64,000 nt of DNA from Haladaptatus sp. DYF46 (GCF_021083305.1 NZ_JAJFAY010000009.1:1-64000); one strand, 5' to 3'. Counted from the stretch's first letter, positions 35,556-43,428 are shown. The notes: generated by a model from the letters alone, not told the origin. Translations and numbers: made by a program.

Positions 35556-35671
35556 AAATAGAGGATCCTATAGGCGTGACAATAGTATAAACTATATGAA
35601 TAAGAATAGACTATTCAATATGTTTAGCCATATGTCTGACGTAGCTTTATGCCTATAGGATATGCAATAGG
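35556..35671. repeat. Palindromic iterons upstream of parA
   Basis: Two sites related to CTATAGGATATCCTATAG precede parA: 35556-35574 (AAATAGAGGATCCTATAGG) and 35652-35671 (CCTATAGGATATGCAATAGG). The second ends 8 bases before the first parA ATG, so binding there would repress parA. Part of a CCATATG/TATAG-rich stretch that is AT-rich overall. Confidence 0.65.
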
Positions 35672-35679
35672 CAAATAGG

Positions 35680-36525
35680 ATGCCGAATACAATGCGTATT
35701 GCGTCGTTCCTTGACAAGGGAGGAGTCGGAAAGACGACCACTGTTGCTCATTTTGGCGTTGCTCTCGAAGAGGATGGGTTTGACGTCCTCCTTATCGACC
35801 TCGCCGGGAAACAGGGCGACCTCGCGAAGCACTTTGGTCTTTGGGACGAGGTACAAGCGAACGAGGAGAATTGGCCGAACATCACGACCGTGTTCCAAGA
35901 TGAATGGAATATCATCGCCAAGCAAATTGACGACGCTGTTGATCAACTAGTTCTCGAAACTGGAGAAGGTCCTGATATGATCCCGGCGCATGAGGGACTT
36001 GATGGACTAGATAGTATGCTTGGAAACATCGATGATACACAGGAACGATACTCTCGTCTCGACACGTTCCTCACCGAGTTCATCGATGGCCACTACGACA
36101 TCGTGCTTCTCGACTTACCAGGAAGCACATCCAACATCACCTATAATGGACTGTGGGCCGCAAAGAACGTACTCGCGCCTGTGAAAGCAGGACCGTTCGA
36201 AGAAGGCCAAGCGGCACAATTACGCGATGACCTACACGAAATTCGAGAAGAGCAAGATACAGACATCCAGCTGACAATGCTCATCCTCAATGAACTTGAT
36301 GAACGTACGAATGCTGGTAAGCATTTCAAGCAGACGTTCACCGAGAACTATCCGGATGCGATTGCTCCTCGGCAGGTCAATTATTCACAAGATATTGTGA
36401 ACGCACAGATAGACGGACAAACGGCATTTGCACTGGAAGAACCATCAAAGACAGCCACTCGTGCGTTAGAAGCGTATCGCGAAAATGCAGCTGAGCTCGT
36501 CACCCGACTGGAGGAACAACAATGA
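35680..36525 (+). CDS. parA: ParA-family partition ATPase
   Basis: This 281-residue protein is a Walker-type partition ATPase that would move plasmid copies apart on the nucleoid. It has the deviant Walker A DKGGVGKTT (residues 12-20, signature Lys13), switch region VLLIDLAGKQGDLAKHFGL, and Walker B HYDIVLLDLPGSTSN (about 139). It lacks the N-terminal HTH of type Ia ParA proteins, like small type Ib ParA. The stop overlaps the next gene in ATGA. Palindromic repeats flank the pair. The first ATG is 35680; an ATG at 35692 is equally possible and leaves more room to the repeat. Confidence 0.9.
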   Translation: MPNTMRIASFLDKGGVGKTTTVAHFGVALEEDGFDVLLIDLAGKQGDLAKHFGLWDEVQANEENWPNITTVFQDEWNIIAKQIDDAVDQLVLETGEGPDMIPAHEGLDGLDSMLGNIDDTQERYSRLDTFLTEFIDGHYDIVLLDLPGSTSNITYNGLWAAKNVLAPVKAGPFEEGQAAQLRDDLHEIREEQDTDIQLTMLILNELDERTNAGKHFKQTFTENYPDAIAPRQVNYSQDIVNAQIDGQTAFALEEPSKTATRALEAYRENAAELVTRLEEQQ

Positions 36526-36911
36526 GCGAAGACGTTGATCTTGAGGAACTCAAACAAAAGACGCAGGTCGGGAATCGGAACCAAGAATCAGCGAAACAAT
36601 CAGAATCAAAATTGTTCCGTGAAGATATTCTCGCGGTGCTCTCTGAGATCGAGAATGGAGATCGACAGAAGACAGTCTCGTTTTGGGATGGCGATACAGC
36701 AGCCCTTATTTCTGCACTCGAATCCAACCCCGAGATTCAACAGGACGTCGGTTCACGCTTGCAAGAAGAACTTGGACGAGAGGTTAATGAAGAGGCAGTT
36801 GATCGTAGTGAAGTGCTCCGACTAGCGATTCGAGCGGGACTCCAACGAGCGGCACCGGAAGTTGTTGAAACGTGGTTAGACGCCAAAGCAGAGTCTGCAC
36901 GTCGCATATAG
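36522..36911 (+). CDS. ParA partner, putative centromere-binding protein
   Basis: This 129-residue acidic protein is coupled to parA by ATGA overlap. The N-terminal 40 residues are polar and likely disordered, which is where ParB analogues usually touch ParA. The C-terminal part (DRSEVLRLAIRAGLQRAAPEVVETWLDAKAESARR) resembles the helices of ribbon-helix-helix proteins. No ParB (Spo0J) HTH is present. It is followed at once by a dense array of 18-bp palindromes, so I infer that it binds them. Homology to a described ParB is not evident. Confidence 0.6.
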   Translation: MSEDVDLEELKQKTQVGNRNQESAKQSESKLFREDILAVLSEIENGDRQKTVSFWDGDTAALISALESNPEIQQDVGSRLQEELGREVNEEAVDRSEVLRLAIRAGLQRAAPEVVETWLDAKAESARRI

Positions 36912-37464
36912 GAAGAACCATAGGAATTGCCATAGCCAATTCTATTGAATGAGGTTTAGCGATAGTAGTAGGTACAACTATAGAAAATGCTGTAGTTGGC
37001 CAACATTCGGGCGATGAAAAATAGAGGTTGTTACTGAGAAAACGATAGTAATCCGATATTGACTATAGGATATCCTATAGCCACATGAGGGGAAGAATGT
37101 TGCCTAAGACTCAACATTAGGAGGACCAATAGAAATAACCATAGGTACGCATACTCATTTGGTTATAGAATATGCTATAGTAATAGAGATAGAGAAGGCT
37201 ATGGCTAAAGCAATAGGAATTCCTATAGGCGATCAGCGACCACTCAGCTAGCAAAAAGCCGGTCAAAAGTCAACGAGAGATCCAGAGGTTATAATATAAT
37301 ACTAACAATAGTCTGGTCTATTCACGATAAACGATTTTCGTGATTGTGCGAAAAAGGCAGATTTCTGTTAACTAGATGAATTCTTTTCCAGCGGAGTGAT
37401 TCTCACTAGCCTATGGAAAATCCTATAGTTTTAGCCATAGCCATTCCTATCGTCATTTCTATTG
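36906..37464. repeat. Array of 18-bp palindromes: candidate parS centromere
   Basis: At least seven variants of CTATAGGAATTCCTATAG occur: 36919-36936, 36979-36996, 37063-37080 (perfect), 37127-37144, 37163-37180, 37211-37228 (CAATAGGAATTCCTATAG) and 37411-37428. Weaker ones lie at 36906-36925, 37188-37204 and 37434-37464. Spacing is irregular (36-200 bases). Single half-sites (ATAGG/CTATA) fill the gaps. No gene is present. The position directly behind the parA operon and before orc1 fits a partition site; an incompatibility or replication-control site is the alternative. Confidence 0.7.
37063..37080. repeat. Perfect 18-bp palindrome, best copy of the iteron
   Basis: CTATAGGATATCCTATAG is its own reverse complement over all 18 bases. 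Confidence 0.85.
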
Positions 37465-37575
37465 TGTATTTCTCGCGGGAATTCCACTACTATCCCTGCG
37501 ACTGCGATCCGAAGAACAGATGGATACTATTGACCTCAAGCAGTCAGATTGAGGCTACTAATCGCCCATCGTCAG

Positions 37576-37595
37576 ACACCACTATTGCAAGTGAA
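37576..37595 (-). repeat. Origin-recognition-box-like repeat, outer copy
   Basis: ACACCACTATTGCAAGTGAA is the reverse complement of the box TTCACTTGCAATAGTGGTGT. It lies 8 bases beyond the orc1 stop, on the far side from the main array. Confidence 0.75.
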
Positions 37596-37603
37596 GATCA
37601 TCC

Positions 37604-38830
37604 CTACGCGACGTCATTTTGCTGTGCACGCGTTTCTAACTTCGTCAGCGTTTCTTCTAAAGATAGCACATCAGAGAGCGCTGACAGCGCACTAGAGAAG
37701 GGAACATCTAGCGCATAGCTATAGTAATTTCCACGGGAACCACTCCGATTCTCCTCGGCAGTCAGAATACCAAGCATTCGAAGATCGGATAGATGATTAT
37801 GTACGGACCGCTGAGCGAGCGGATCGACGCCTGCAAACTGGCAAAGGTCGGTGTATTCCTCATAGATGCGTCGAGTACGACATGGTGTATCACCCCTTGC
37901 AGCCATTGAGACGACTGCTAGAAGAGCGAAATGACCGTTGACGGTTAGTTCCCGCATGCCTTCTTCAACACGCTCCTGTTCAAGCATCTCCTTTGCTGCC
38001 TCAACATGTGATTCTGTAATGACGTCATCGTCGCTGTTTTCAGCATGCTCTCCCGCAAGTCGAAGCAGATCGAGTGCTTGACGAGCACTGCCACTATCCT
38101 TCGCAGCTAGAGCAGCACAGAGGCGTGGGACACTATCTTCTAAGGATCCTTCTGCAAGCGCAACATCGACACGAGATTCGAGAATATTCTGGAGTTCAGG
38201 CGCGTCATACGGTGGGAAATGAAGTTCGCGCTCACAGAGCGTGTCTTGGACACGAGGATCAAGCCGGTCTCGAAACTTGAAATCATTGCTCACACCAATC
38301 AGCCCAACTTTCGTCTCGGTGAGCTTGTCATTTGACCGTGCACGAGGGAGTTCATAGAGCAGCTCGTCACGAGTGCCGATGGAGTCGATTTCGTCAAGGA
38401 CGATGAGAACAGTTCCGCCAAGCTTGTCGAGTTCTGTGTAGAGCTTTTTGAAGATGGTTTGCTGTGGATATCCCGTTGAACTGATTTCAGCACCCTCTGG
38501 TCGGAGCTCGTTCACCAGTTCGATAGCAACCTGGTATGAGGAGTTGAGTGTTTTACAATTGAGTGTGAGTACATGGAGATCTATGTCGTCGTACTGTTCG
38601 ATGTCTTCGCGTAGTCTATCGAGGAGGAAATCAGTGACTGCAGTTTTCCCGACTCCTGTGTTCCCGTATACAAAAATATTGTTTGGCTCCCACCCGTCGA
38701 CGACGGGTTGAAGAGCGTTCATGTACGCGTCAATCTCCTCATCCCGTTCTTGGATACGCTCGGGTTGATAGGACTCGTTGAGCGCGTCCTTATTCGTGAA
38801 AATATTTTGTTTTCGGGTGAACCGCCGCAT
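37604..38830 (-). CDS. cdc6: Orc1/Cdc6 replication initiator
   Basis: This 408-residue AAA+ protein binds origin boxes and loads the MCM helicase. It has Walker A GNTGVGKT (56-63), Walker B TVLIVLDEIDS (about 140-150), sensor-1 VGLIGVSNDFKFRDRLDPRVQDTL, an arginine-finger region, and a C-terminal winged helix (about 315-395: CQFAGVDPLAQRSVHNHLSDLRMLGILTAEENRSGSRGNYY). The gene is flanked by origin-box-like repeats on both sides, the usual layout of a haloarchaeal replicon that encodes its own initiator. It also lies next to parA. Confidence 0.93.
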   Translation of the reverse strand: MRRFTRKQNIFTNKDALNESYQPERIQERDEEIDAYMNALQPVVDGWEPNNIFVYGNTGVGKTAVTDFLLDRLREDIEQYDDIDLHVLTLNCKTLNSSYQVAIELVNELRPEGAEISSTGYPQQTIFKKLYTELDKLGGTVLIVLDEIDSIGTRDELLYELPRARSNDKLTETKVGLIGVSNDFKFRDRLDPRVQDTLCERELHFPPYDAPELQNILESRVDVALAEGSLEDSVPRLCAALAAKDSGSARQALDLLRLAGEHAENSDDDVITESHVEAAKEMLEQERVEEGMRELTVNGHFALLAVVSMAARGDTPCRTRRIYEEYTDLCQFAGVDPLAQRSVHNHLSDLRMLGILTAEENRSGSRGNYYSYALDVPFSSALSALSDVLSLEETLTKLETRAQQNDVA

Positions 38831-38905
38831 TCTGTCTCAATACTTATGTCCCATCCATATAAAACCATGGCTGCAACTGATTCAAGTGAACAGTAACACA
38901 GACAC

Positions 38906-38925
38906 ACACCACTATTACAAGTGAA
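38906..38925 (-). repeat. Origin-box-like repeat 1
   Basis: ACACCACTATTACAAGTGAA, reverse orientation. Confidence 0.75.
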
Positions 38926-38997
38926 ACTAGAAAGAGAGAGTCTAGTAAGAGAACAACAGTGCACAATTACAACTAAAGCGCTGACATAACGTCTAAC

Positions 38998-39017
38998 ACA
39001 CCACCCGTTCAAGTGAA
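38998..39017 (-). repeat. Origin-box-like repeat 2
   Basis: ACACCACCCGTTCAAGTGAA, reverse orientation; its core TTCAAGTGAA is the most symmetric of the set. Confidence 0.75.
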
Positions 39018-39115
39018 AATGGGCGATATACAGCGTCTATATTCTGAATCTCCGGAAACTGTTGTAGTCTCCGTGGCTTTGTCTTCTTCGGTCAGTACCG
39101 AGAGTCGTTCATGGG

Positions 39116-39135
39116 TTCACTTGCAGTAGTGGTGT
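39116..39135 (+). repeat. Origin-box-like repeat 3
   Basis: TTCACTTGCAGTAGTGGTGT, forward orientation. Confidence 0.75.
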
Positions 39136-39239
39136 GCGACTGCTTCTTTTGTTAGTTATTTGAACGGGTTGGTCCTCTCGTTCAGTTGTATCCGTGGTTT
39201 AGATGTATTTCTCACCACCTCCCCCTTTCTGCGACTAGC

Positions 39240-39259
39240 TTCACTTGTAAGAGTGGTGT
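39240..39259 (+). repeat. Origin-box-like repeat 4
   Basis: TTCACTTGTAAGAGTGGTGT, forward orientation. Confidence 0.75.
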
Positions 39260-39303
39260 CTCTCTGGTTCCAGTACTCAGTCTGAATTGGTCATGCGACG
39301 ATG

Positions 39304-39323
39304 TTCACATGCAAGAGTGGTGT
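39304..39323 (+). repeat. Origin-box-like repeat 5
   Basis: TTCACATGCAAGAGTGGTGT, forward orientation. Confidence 0.75.
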
Positions 39324-39349
39324 GTACTGGTCACAGAATGTTGTTTTCG

Positions 39350-39369
39350 TTCACGTGCAAAGGTGGTGT
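39350..39369 (+). repeat. Origin-box-like repeat 6
   Basis: TTCACGTGCAAAGGTGGTGT, forward orientation. Confidence 0.75.
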
Positions 39370-39446
39370 GGCATCGTTAGGTAGAGCAAGCCGAGGTGGT
39401 GCTCACCACTGTTGGGTCAAGGAAAAAGGGCGAAAGAACGACTTGC

Positions 39447-39668
39447 TCATTCAACATCGAGGGCAACGTCAACTTCGTCAAGATTGTCTTTGGTTTGTGA
39501 ACCGAGACGAAGCTCAACGCCTGCATCCTGGAGGATTTCCTCCATCTCCCAGCGAGTTACACCAGTGAGTCCTGCGGCCTTCCCGAGTGAAATTTCACCG
39601 AGAATATAGAGCCCAATCGCCGTCGCGAGCTTTTCTTTATTTTGCAGGTTGTGGCGGTCAGTGGGCAT
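39447..39668 (-). CDS. UPF0175-family antitoxin-like protein
   Basis: This 73-residue protein matches the UPF0175 pattern: KEKLATAIGLYILGEISLGKAAGLTGVTRWEMEEILQDAGVELRLG contains the short HTH-like segment. Members are often paired with PIN-domain toxins. It is the last gene of a four-gene group on this strand (40725 to 39447) and lies at the edge of the replication origin. It may act as a second antitoxin or a regulator of the cassette. Confidence 0.75.
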   Translation of the reverse strand: MPTDRHNLQNKEKLATAIGLYILGEISLGKAAGLTGVTRWEMEEILQDAGVELRLGSQTKDNLDEVDVALDVE

Positions 39669-39761
39669 GAGATCTCTTTGAACTGATGTAGGATCGACTC
39701 GTTACTGTATTTCTGTGAATATCGATCCCCGATAGTCATCGGAAATGTAGACGGTGCGATG

Positions 39762-40076
39762 TCACACAATCGGTTCGACAACAACATGTTCGTGCCGGAG
39801 ATTCGGCTTCTTCGCACGCCCATCCGTCTCGAAGCTGATCACACCATGGCGGGCCAGCGTTTCGAGGTCACGACTTACTTGCCCCTTATTGCGGTCGAGT
39901 TGTCGTGCGAGATCACGGACTGACGCAACCTCATTCTCGGAGAGGTACGTAATGAGATCGCGTCGTTTTGGAGTGAGGATTTCGGCCGCGCTCTCATGGC
40001 TCAGGACATGGACGCCTTCCATTCCACCGCGAGCAAGCGCTCGTGCCATCTGTTTTCGGCGGTCACTGGGCGTCAT
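39762..40076 (-). CDS. Winged-helix regulator in toxin-antitoxin cassette
   Basis: This 104-residue protein has a winged helix (about 45-92: KRRDLITYLSENEVASVRDLARQLDRNKGQVSRDLETLARHGVISFETDGRAKKP), of the type that often regulates haloarchaeal toxin-antitoxin operons. The ATG at 40076 overlaps the end of the PIN toxin gene by 14 bases, so the two are co-translated. A start at 40142 would lie inside the toxin gene and is unlikely. Confidence 0.7.
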   Translation of the reverse strand: MTPSDRRKQMARALARGGMEGVHVLSHESAAEILTPKRRDLITYLSENEVASVRDLARQLDRNKGQVSRDLETLARHGVISFETDGRAKKPNLRHEHVVVEPIV

Positions 40077-40515
40077 CTGTCGTAGGATTGATCGCTGGAA
40101 GCTCCTTTGATTGTGCAACGTCAATGAGCTTCTTGTCCGCACAAACGAACGTGAGATCTTCTACGTTGGTCGCCAGCGCACGTGCAGCCGAGAGTTGAAG
40201 ACTGTCGAGTGTTCGAAGATCATCCTCAAGAATGAGCTCAAACGCATAGTCGAACAGCTGTTCGCCCAAGGGAACGATCTGGAAATCTGCGAGAGCTTCG
40301 TCGAAAAACGCTGCAAGGAGTGAATCTACCTCCTCGCGAGAGATTGAGTCTCGATTCTGCTTTCGACGAAACGCAGAGACCGTTTCGATGACTGCGAGTG
40401 AGGTGATGAGAACGTCATTCTCAGCTGGCTCGATTATCGTGTCGACCATCTCTGTCCCCTGTTCGTCGTAGTAACGCTTCACGAGGGCAGAGGTATCGAA
40501 AAAGTAAGACGGCAT
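40063..40515 (-). CDS. vapC: PIN-domain ribonuclease toxin (VapC type)
   Basis: This 150-residue protein has the PIN-domain acidic residues: Asp7 (FFDTSALVKRYY), Glu44 (AVIETVSAF), Asp104 (RTLDSLQLSAA) and an Asp near 126 (FVCADKKLIDVA). Free VapC toxins cut tRNA or rRNA and stop growth. The gene begins 6 bases after the small upstream gene at 40522-40725, its likely antitoxin. Loss of the replicon would free the toxin, so a plasmid-stabilising role fits the position beside the origin. Confidence 0.88.
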   Translation of the reverse strand: MPSYFFDTSALVKRYYDEQGTEMVDTIIEPAENDVLITSLAVIETVSAFRRKQNRDSISREEVDSLLAAFFDEALADFQIVPLGEQLFDYAFELILEDDLRTLDSLQLSAARALATNVEDLTFVCADKKLIDVAQSKELPAINPTTDDAQ

Positions 40516-40521
40516 TCGTAG

Positions 40522-40725
40522 TTAGAGACGTTCGTCGCGGTCTTCAGAAACGAGATCAGAGACGGGTTTTCCTGCTGCTACTCGCTCTCGCGTTTCCTTT
40601 AGATCATCGGGGGCCTGATGCTCGGCGAGGAATGCTTTCATCCGGGCTTCGAGCGGCGTGTGCTGCGACTGCTTGAGCAGTTCTCGGCCCATATTTTCCA
40701 GATTCTTTTCCGCAGCGTCACTCAT
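40522..40725 (-). CDS. VapB-type antitoxin
   Basis: This 67-residue polar, charged protein (MSDAAEKNLENMGRELLKQSQHTPLEARMKAFLAEHQAPDDLKETRERVAAGKPVSDLVSEDRDERL) has no clear DNA-binding domain. It stands immediately upstream of VapC with the usual short spacing. The C-terminal charged half would wrap the toxin. The ATG at 40725 is preferred over 40731. The assignment rests on position and composition. Confidence 0.65.
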   Translation of the reverse strand: MSDAAEKNLENMGRELLKQSQHTPLEARMKAFLAEHQAPDDLKETRERVAAGKPVSDLVSEDRDERL

Positions 40726-40901
40726 ACTCACTAGTCGTTTCTCAATCGGTATACCGTTTACGTCTATTACTCGGGAAGAGCAGGAAGCTCTCTTTGAGGT
40801 ACTCCAATGAACTTTATCTTTGGTGTGATCTCGAGGATTGTTGTCTGTCGTACTCGAAGGGACGTGGTTACCATAATATACTCGCTACTACCCGTTCGCT
40901 C

Positions 40902-41321
40902 TCAGACCTGCTCACGCCGAATCGTCACGATGTCTGCTGCCACACGCTCCGATCCTTCTGCGGCAATCACGAGCAAATTCGGCGCTGGTGTGCAGGACGC
41001 TCGATCGCCGACGTAAAATCCTGCAGCTGCAGCACCTGGGAGTTGCACCTGATAGCCATTCCCTGCGATTTGGAGCGAGGCGTTTGTAACGCGGTGGATC
41101 GAGACGGTGTCGAGCGCTGCGGTGGTCGCGAGTTCAACCATATTCTCGTCTGTGATGCGGTCGATGTCGGCGACAAGCAGGAGACCGTCGAATGCAAATA
41201 CGCGAATGTCCGCGAAGCGGGTGGGCTCGTTGTCAGCTTCTTCGACGAGTCCAGCGGCTCGGGCAGGCTTTGTGACCTGGAGAGCCAGGCCATCACCGGA
41301 CCGTTTGATTTTGTTGGGCAT
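40902..41321 (-). CDS. Conserved haloarchaeal plasmid protein, unknown function
   Basis: This 139-residue protein begins MPNKIKRSGDGLALQVTKPARAAGLVEEAD, which resembles an AbrB-like start but lacks the full motif. It continues with alternating beta/alpha sequence (DIRVFAFDGLLLVADIDRITDENM). I recall near-identical proteins of unknown function on haloarchaeal plasmids. It is separated from the toxin-antitoxin genes by 170 bases. No catalytic motif is seen. Confidence 0.65.
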   Translation of the reverse strand: MPNKIKRSGDGLALQVTKPARAAGLVEEADNEPTRFADIRVFAFDGLLLVADIDRITDENMVELATTAALDTVSIHRVTNASLQIAGNGYQVQLPGAAAAGFYVGDRASCTPAPNLLVIAAEGSERVAADIVTIRREQV

Positions 41322-41645
41322 TATCGGTTAGTATTATATGCTAACTCATGAGTGTTTGCCCTGTCGATCCTGTTCTCGGCGCAGTAGTGATGGTGAGAAT
41401 GGTAGAATCGAGTTTGCAGTAGGCACATTCAGTTTCACTTCCACTGTGGTTGGCTGAAGACTTTATTTGCCGGGTACCAAGCGTCGAGTGCAGTTAGCGT
41501 AACCCAGCAGACGATGTGGATTCTCGTACTCATCCCAACCCATACACCCACATCGGCTGCTTATTCCCCTTACTACACTCTCTAGTTATACGGATAGACC
41601 TTGACCAAGGGTTTACCAACAAGGTGGGTGAATTTGAGAGTACGA
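41322..41645. other. Intergenic region, about 320 bases
   Basis: Divergent space between the plasmid protein and a small plus-strand gene. I see no ORF with protein-like composition and no clear repeat. Confidence 0.3.
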
Positions 41646-41885
41646 ATGGTTCCAAATGGGAAATCGCCACTCACCCCACTCGCCCAAGATGCGCTTGATG
41701 CGCTCGCGAGAAGACTCCCTGATGAGAACGAACTCACCTACGAGCATGCCTATACGATTTTGAACGAAGAAGAGGATCTAGATCAACCTGCTGCCGAGGA
41801 TATCATCGAACGACTCTACATGCGAGGCCATCTCTACGAGGTTGAGGGGGAGCTCCGGCTCACTGATTACGAATCTGAAGCATGA
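41646..41885 (+). CDS. Small acidic protein, possible winged-helix
   Basis: This 79-residue protein (MVPNGKSPLTPLAQDALDALARRLPDENELTYEHAYTILNEEEDLDQPAAEDIIERLYMRGHLYEVEGELRLTDYESEA) has a helical body and a C-terminal pair of short strands, like a small winged helix. It stands alone. The ATG at 41646 is preferred over upstream starts. No function can be assigned. Confidence 0.6.
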   Translation: MVPNGKSPLTPLAQDALDALARRLPDENELTYEHAYTILNEEEDLDQPAAEDIIERLYMRGHLYEVEGELRLTDYESEA

Positions 41886-41950
41886 GACTGTGTTCAAGAC
41901 GAAGGTAATCTATACCCTGAAATTGACCTCCGTACCCCCCCTTGCCTTTC

Positions 41951-42322
41951 TCAAGGGGCTGGGCCAAGTTGCCGATCCGCTTCGTGTTGTTTTTCTAGTG
42001 GTTTGTAGATCCGAATCGTATCGTTACTTCGGACGGCAATCAGATGGTCTTCGAAGGTAAATCGAACTTCGACATCGCTCTTCTTGGTTGTACTTGTGTC
42101 AATAATCTCCTTGAGTGCATCGGGATTCACGTGTTCATACAGATTAAGCGATGTCTGTTTTCTCTGTGGTTCTATTGTTTCAACAATTGCATTAATGACC
42201 TCCACGGCCACAGATTGATTTGAAGTAATAGAGACAGTGTGGGACAACGCATATTCTGTTGAAGTACGTGAATTCGGTGATTCGGCAGTGCTTTCAAACC
42301 AGCTAGTAGTTTCTGGGCCCAT
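41951..42322 (-). CDS. HalOD1 output-domain protein
   Basis: This 123-residue protein carries a HalOD1 domain (about 30-110: VSITSNQSVAVEVINAIVETIEP...YEHVNPDALKEIIDTSTTKKSDVEVRFTFEDHLIAVRSNDTIRIYKP). The domain is a haloarchaeal output module of unknown action, often on its own or with response regulators. The N-terminal 28 residues are Ser/Thr-rich. It is a single gene converging on the small gene to its left. Confidence 0.8.
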   Translation of the reverse strand: MGPETTSWFESTAESPNSRTSTEYALSHTVSITSNQSVAVEVINAIVETIEPQRKQTSLNLYEHVNPDALKEIIDTSTTKKSDVEVRFTFEDHLIAVRSNDTIRIYKPLEKQHEADRQLGPAP

Positions 42323-43175
42323 TGTGACGCTCGAGATAAATCCAACGTTACCTACAATCCATTAAGTACTTGATGATGTTTATTTCTCTCAATATACTGC
42401 GCATTAGTGTGTTTTACGCTCGTTTCTGTTGTTGTTCGACGCCTATCAGTGGCACTTGTGGAGTGTTGCTATCATCAACTATAAACTAAAATCAAATTTT
42501 GTGCTTACGGTACCTCCTTTATACCCCTGACCGTTGGTCCACATGCACTCACACAGTCCATAACAGAGCCACACTGTCTGGCGTCATCACCCAGAGACAT
42601 CCTTCATGAGGGGATGTCTGTGAGCTGCCTCCCGAATTGCCGCCATCCTCCCTTTCACTGGTTGGGTTTTCCATAGTTCATCCGATTCTGGTTGTGATGA
42701 GCCCCTGGCTTTCGGAAGCGTGAATCGGAAACGGACAAATCGAGAGGGATTACTCGGTATGAGCGGGTTGTTTTGGAGTCGAATTGATGCCCGTTTTGGT
42801 GCGATATCCCAGTGCAAATCGCTTCGGCAGCATCCATCGATCTCCGAAGAACTAATCTGATCACTCATTGTGTTATCTTCGATTGATTCACTGAGTCGAT
42901 TTCTCCACAAGTAGCTCCATACCGCCCAGGTTTTGCGTAGGAAGTAGACTCCTATCTAGCCGATCATGCTTGAGGTGAGTCGAATGCGTTGCACCGTTCT
43001 CACGGTGGTGTCGTCCGGTTAGAACTACCGTCAATACTGCTCTTATTTTCCTCTCATTACGGCAGTCAGCAGGTGGCGCTACCTATGCGTGTTGACGGCG
43101 GTATTTCCTGTATTGGAACCTTTGGAAACGACTCGGTCTTGCCTAAGGGATTCTCGGTGATCGTGTTTACTTGCA
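42323..43175. other. Gene-poor region, about 850 bases
   Basis: A minus-strand frame at 42587-42868 (MSDQISSSEIDGCCRSDLHWD...) is open, but its composition is weak and I do not accept it as a gene. AT-rich bases at 42360-42410 and 42480-42520 may be promoters. No repeat was recognised. Confidence 0.3.
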
Positions 43176-43424
43176 ATGATGCAAACCAGCCAAATCACGA
43201 CGGGATGGGACGCGTATCGCCGAGCACTTCGACCGACCGACCAAGCAGTCTTTGATCGACTCTTTGAGTATGCCCAGCTGCATACCGATCCCAGTACGGT
43301 TCACAAGCCCCTGTTCGTCGAGACGCCGGTCCTCATCTCGATGTTGCTCGAACAGCAAAAACAGATCGATGATTTGGAAGACCGGCTCGATCACTTAGAG
43401 GACGATTTGAACGATCGAGGATGA
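43176..43424 (+). CDS. Small coiled-coil protein co-transcribed with PolB
   Basis: This 82-residue protein (WDAYRRALRPTDQAVFDRLFEYAQLHTDPSTVHKPLFVETPVLISMLLEQQKQIDDLEDRLDHLEDDLNDRG) ends in a short coiled coil. Its stop lies 4 bases before the PolB start, so the two genes form an operon. A helical N-terminal part could bind the polymerase or DNA. Similar small genes precede short PolB genes on haloarchaeal plasmids as I recall; the function is unknown. Confidence 0.65.
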   Translation: MMQTSQITTGWDAYRRALRPTDQAVFDRLFEYAQLHTDPSTVHKPLFVETPVLISMLLEQQKQIDDLEDRLDHLEDDLNDRG

Positions 43425-43428
43425 GGAC

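Larger units (their letters stand above)
38906..39369. other. Replication origin: inverted array of origin-box-like repeats
   Basis: Two 20-bp boxes in reverse orientation (38906-38925, 38998-39017) and four in forward orientation (39116-39135, 39240-39259, 39304-39323, 39350-39369) share the consensus TTCACWTGNAAGAGTGGTGT. The TTCAC ends face each other across 39018-39115, the likely unwinding region. Degenerate copies lie at 39156-39173 and 39181-39200, and a half-site at 38880-38890. No gene lies between orc1 (start 38830) and 39447. The architecture matches haloarchaeal origins next to their orc gene. Confidence 0.85.

Noticed and set aside
36906..37464. CRISPR array
   Set aside because: The repeated units are palindromic 18-mers with irregular spacing and no constant-length spacers; no cas gene is present.
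37413..37718. Open frame of about 100 codons on the plus strand after the parA operon
   Set aside because: It runs through the palindromic repeats, an origin box and the end of orc1 in antisense; its hydrophobic start is encoded by the repeats themselves.
42587..42910. Minus-strand frame of 107 codons
   Set aside because: Composition is not clearly protein-like, no promoter or neighbour supports it, and other frames are equally open.
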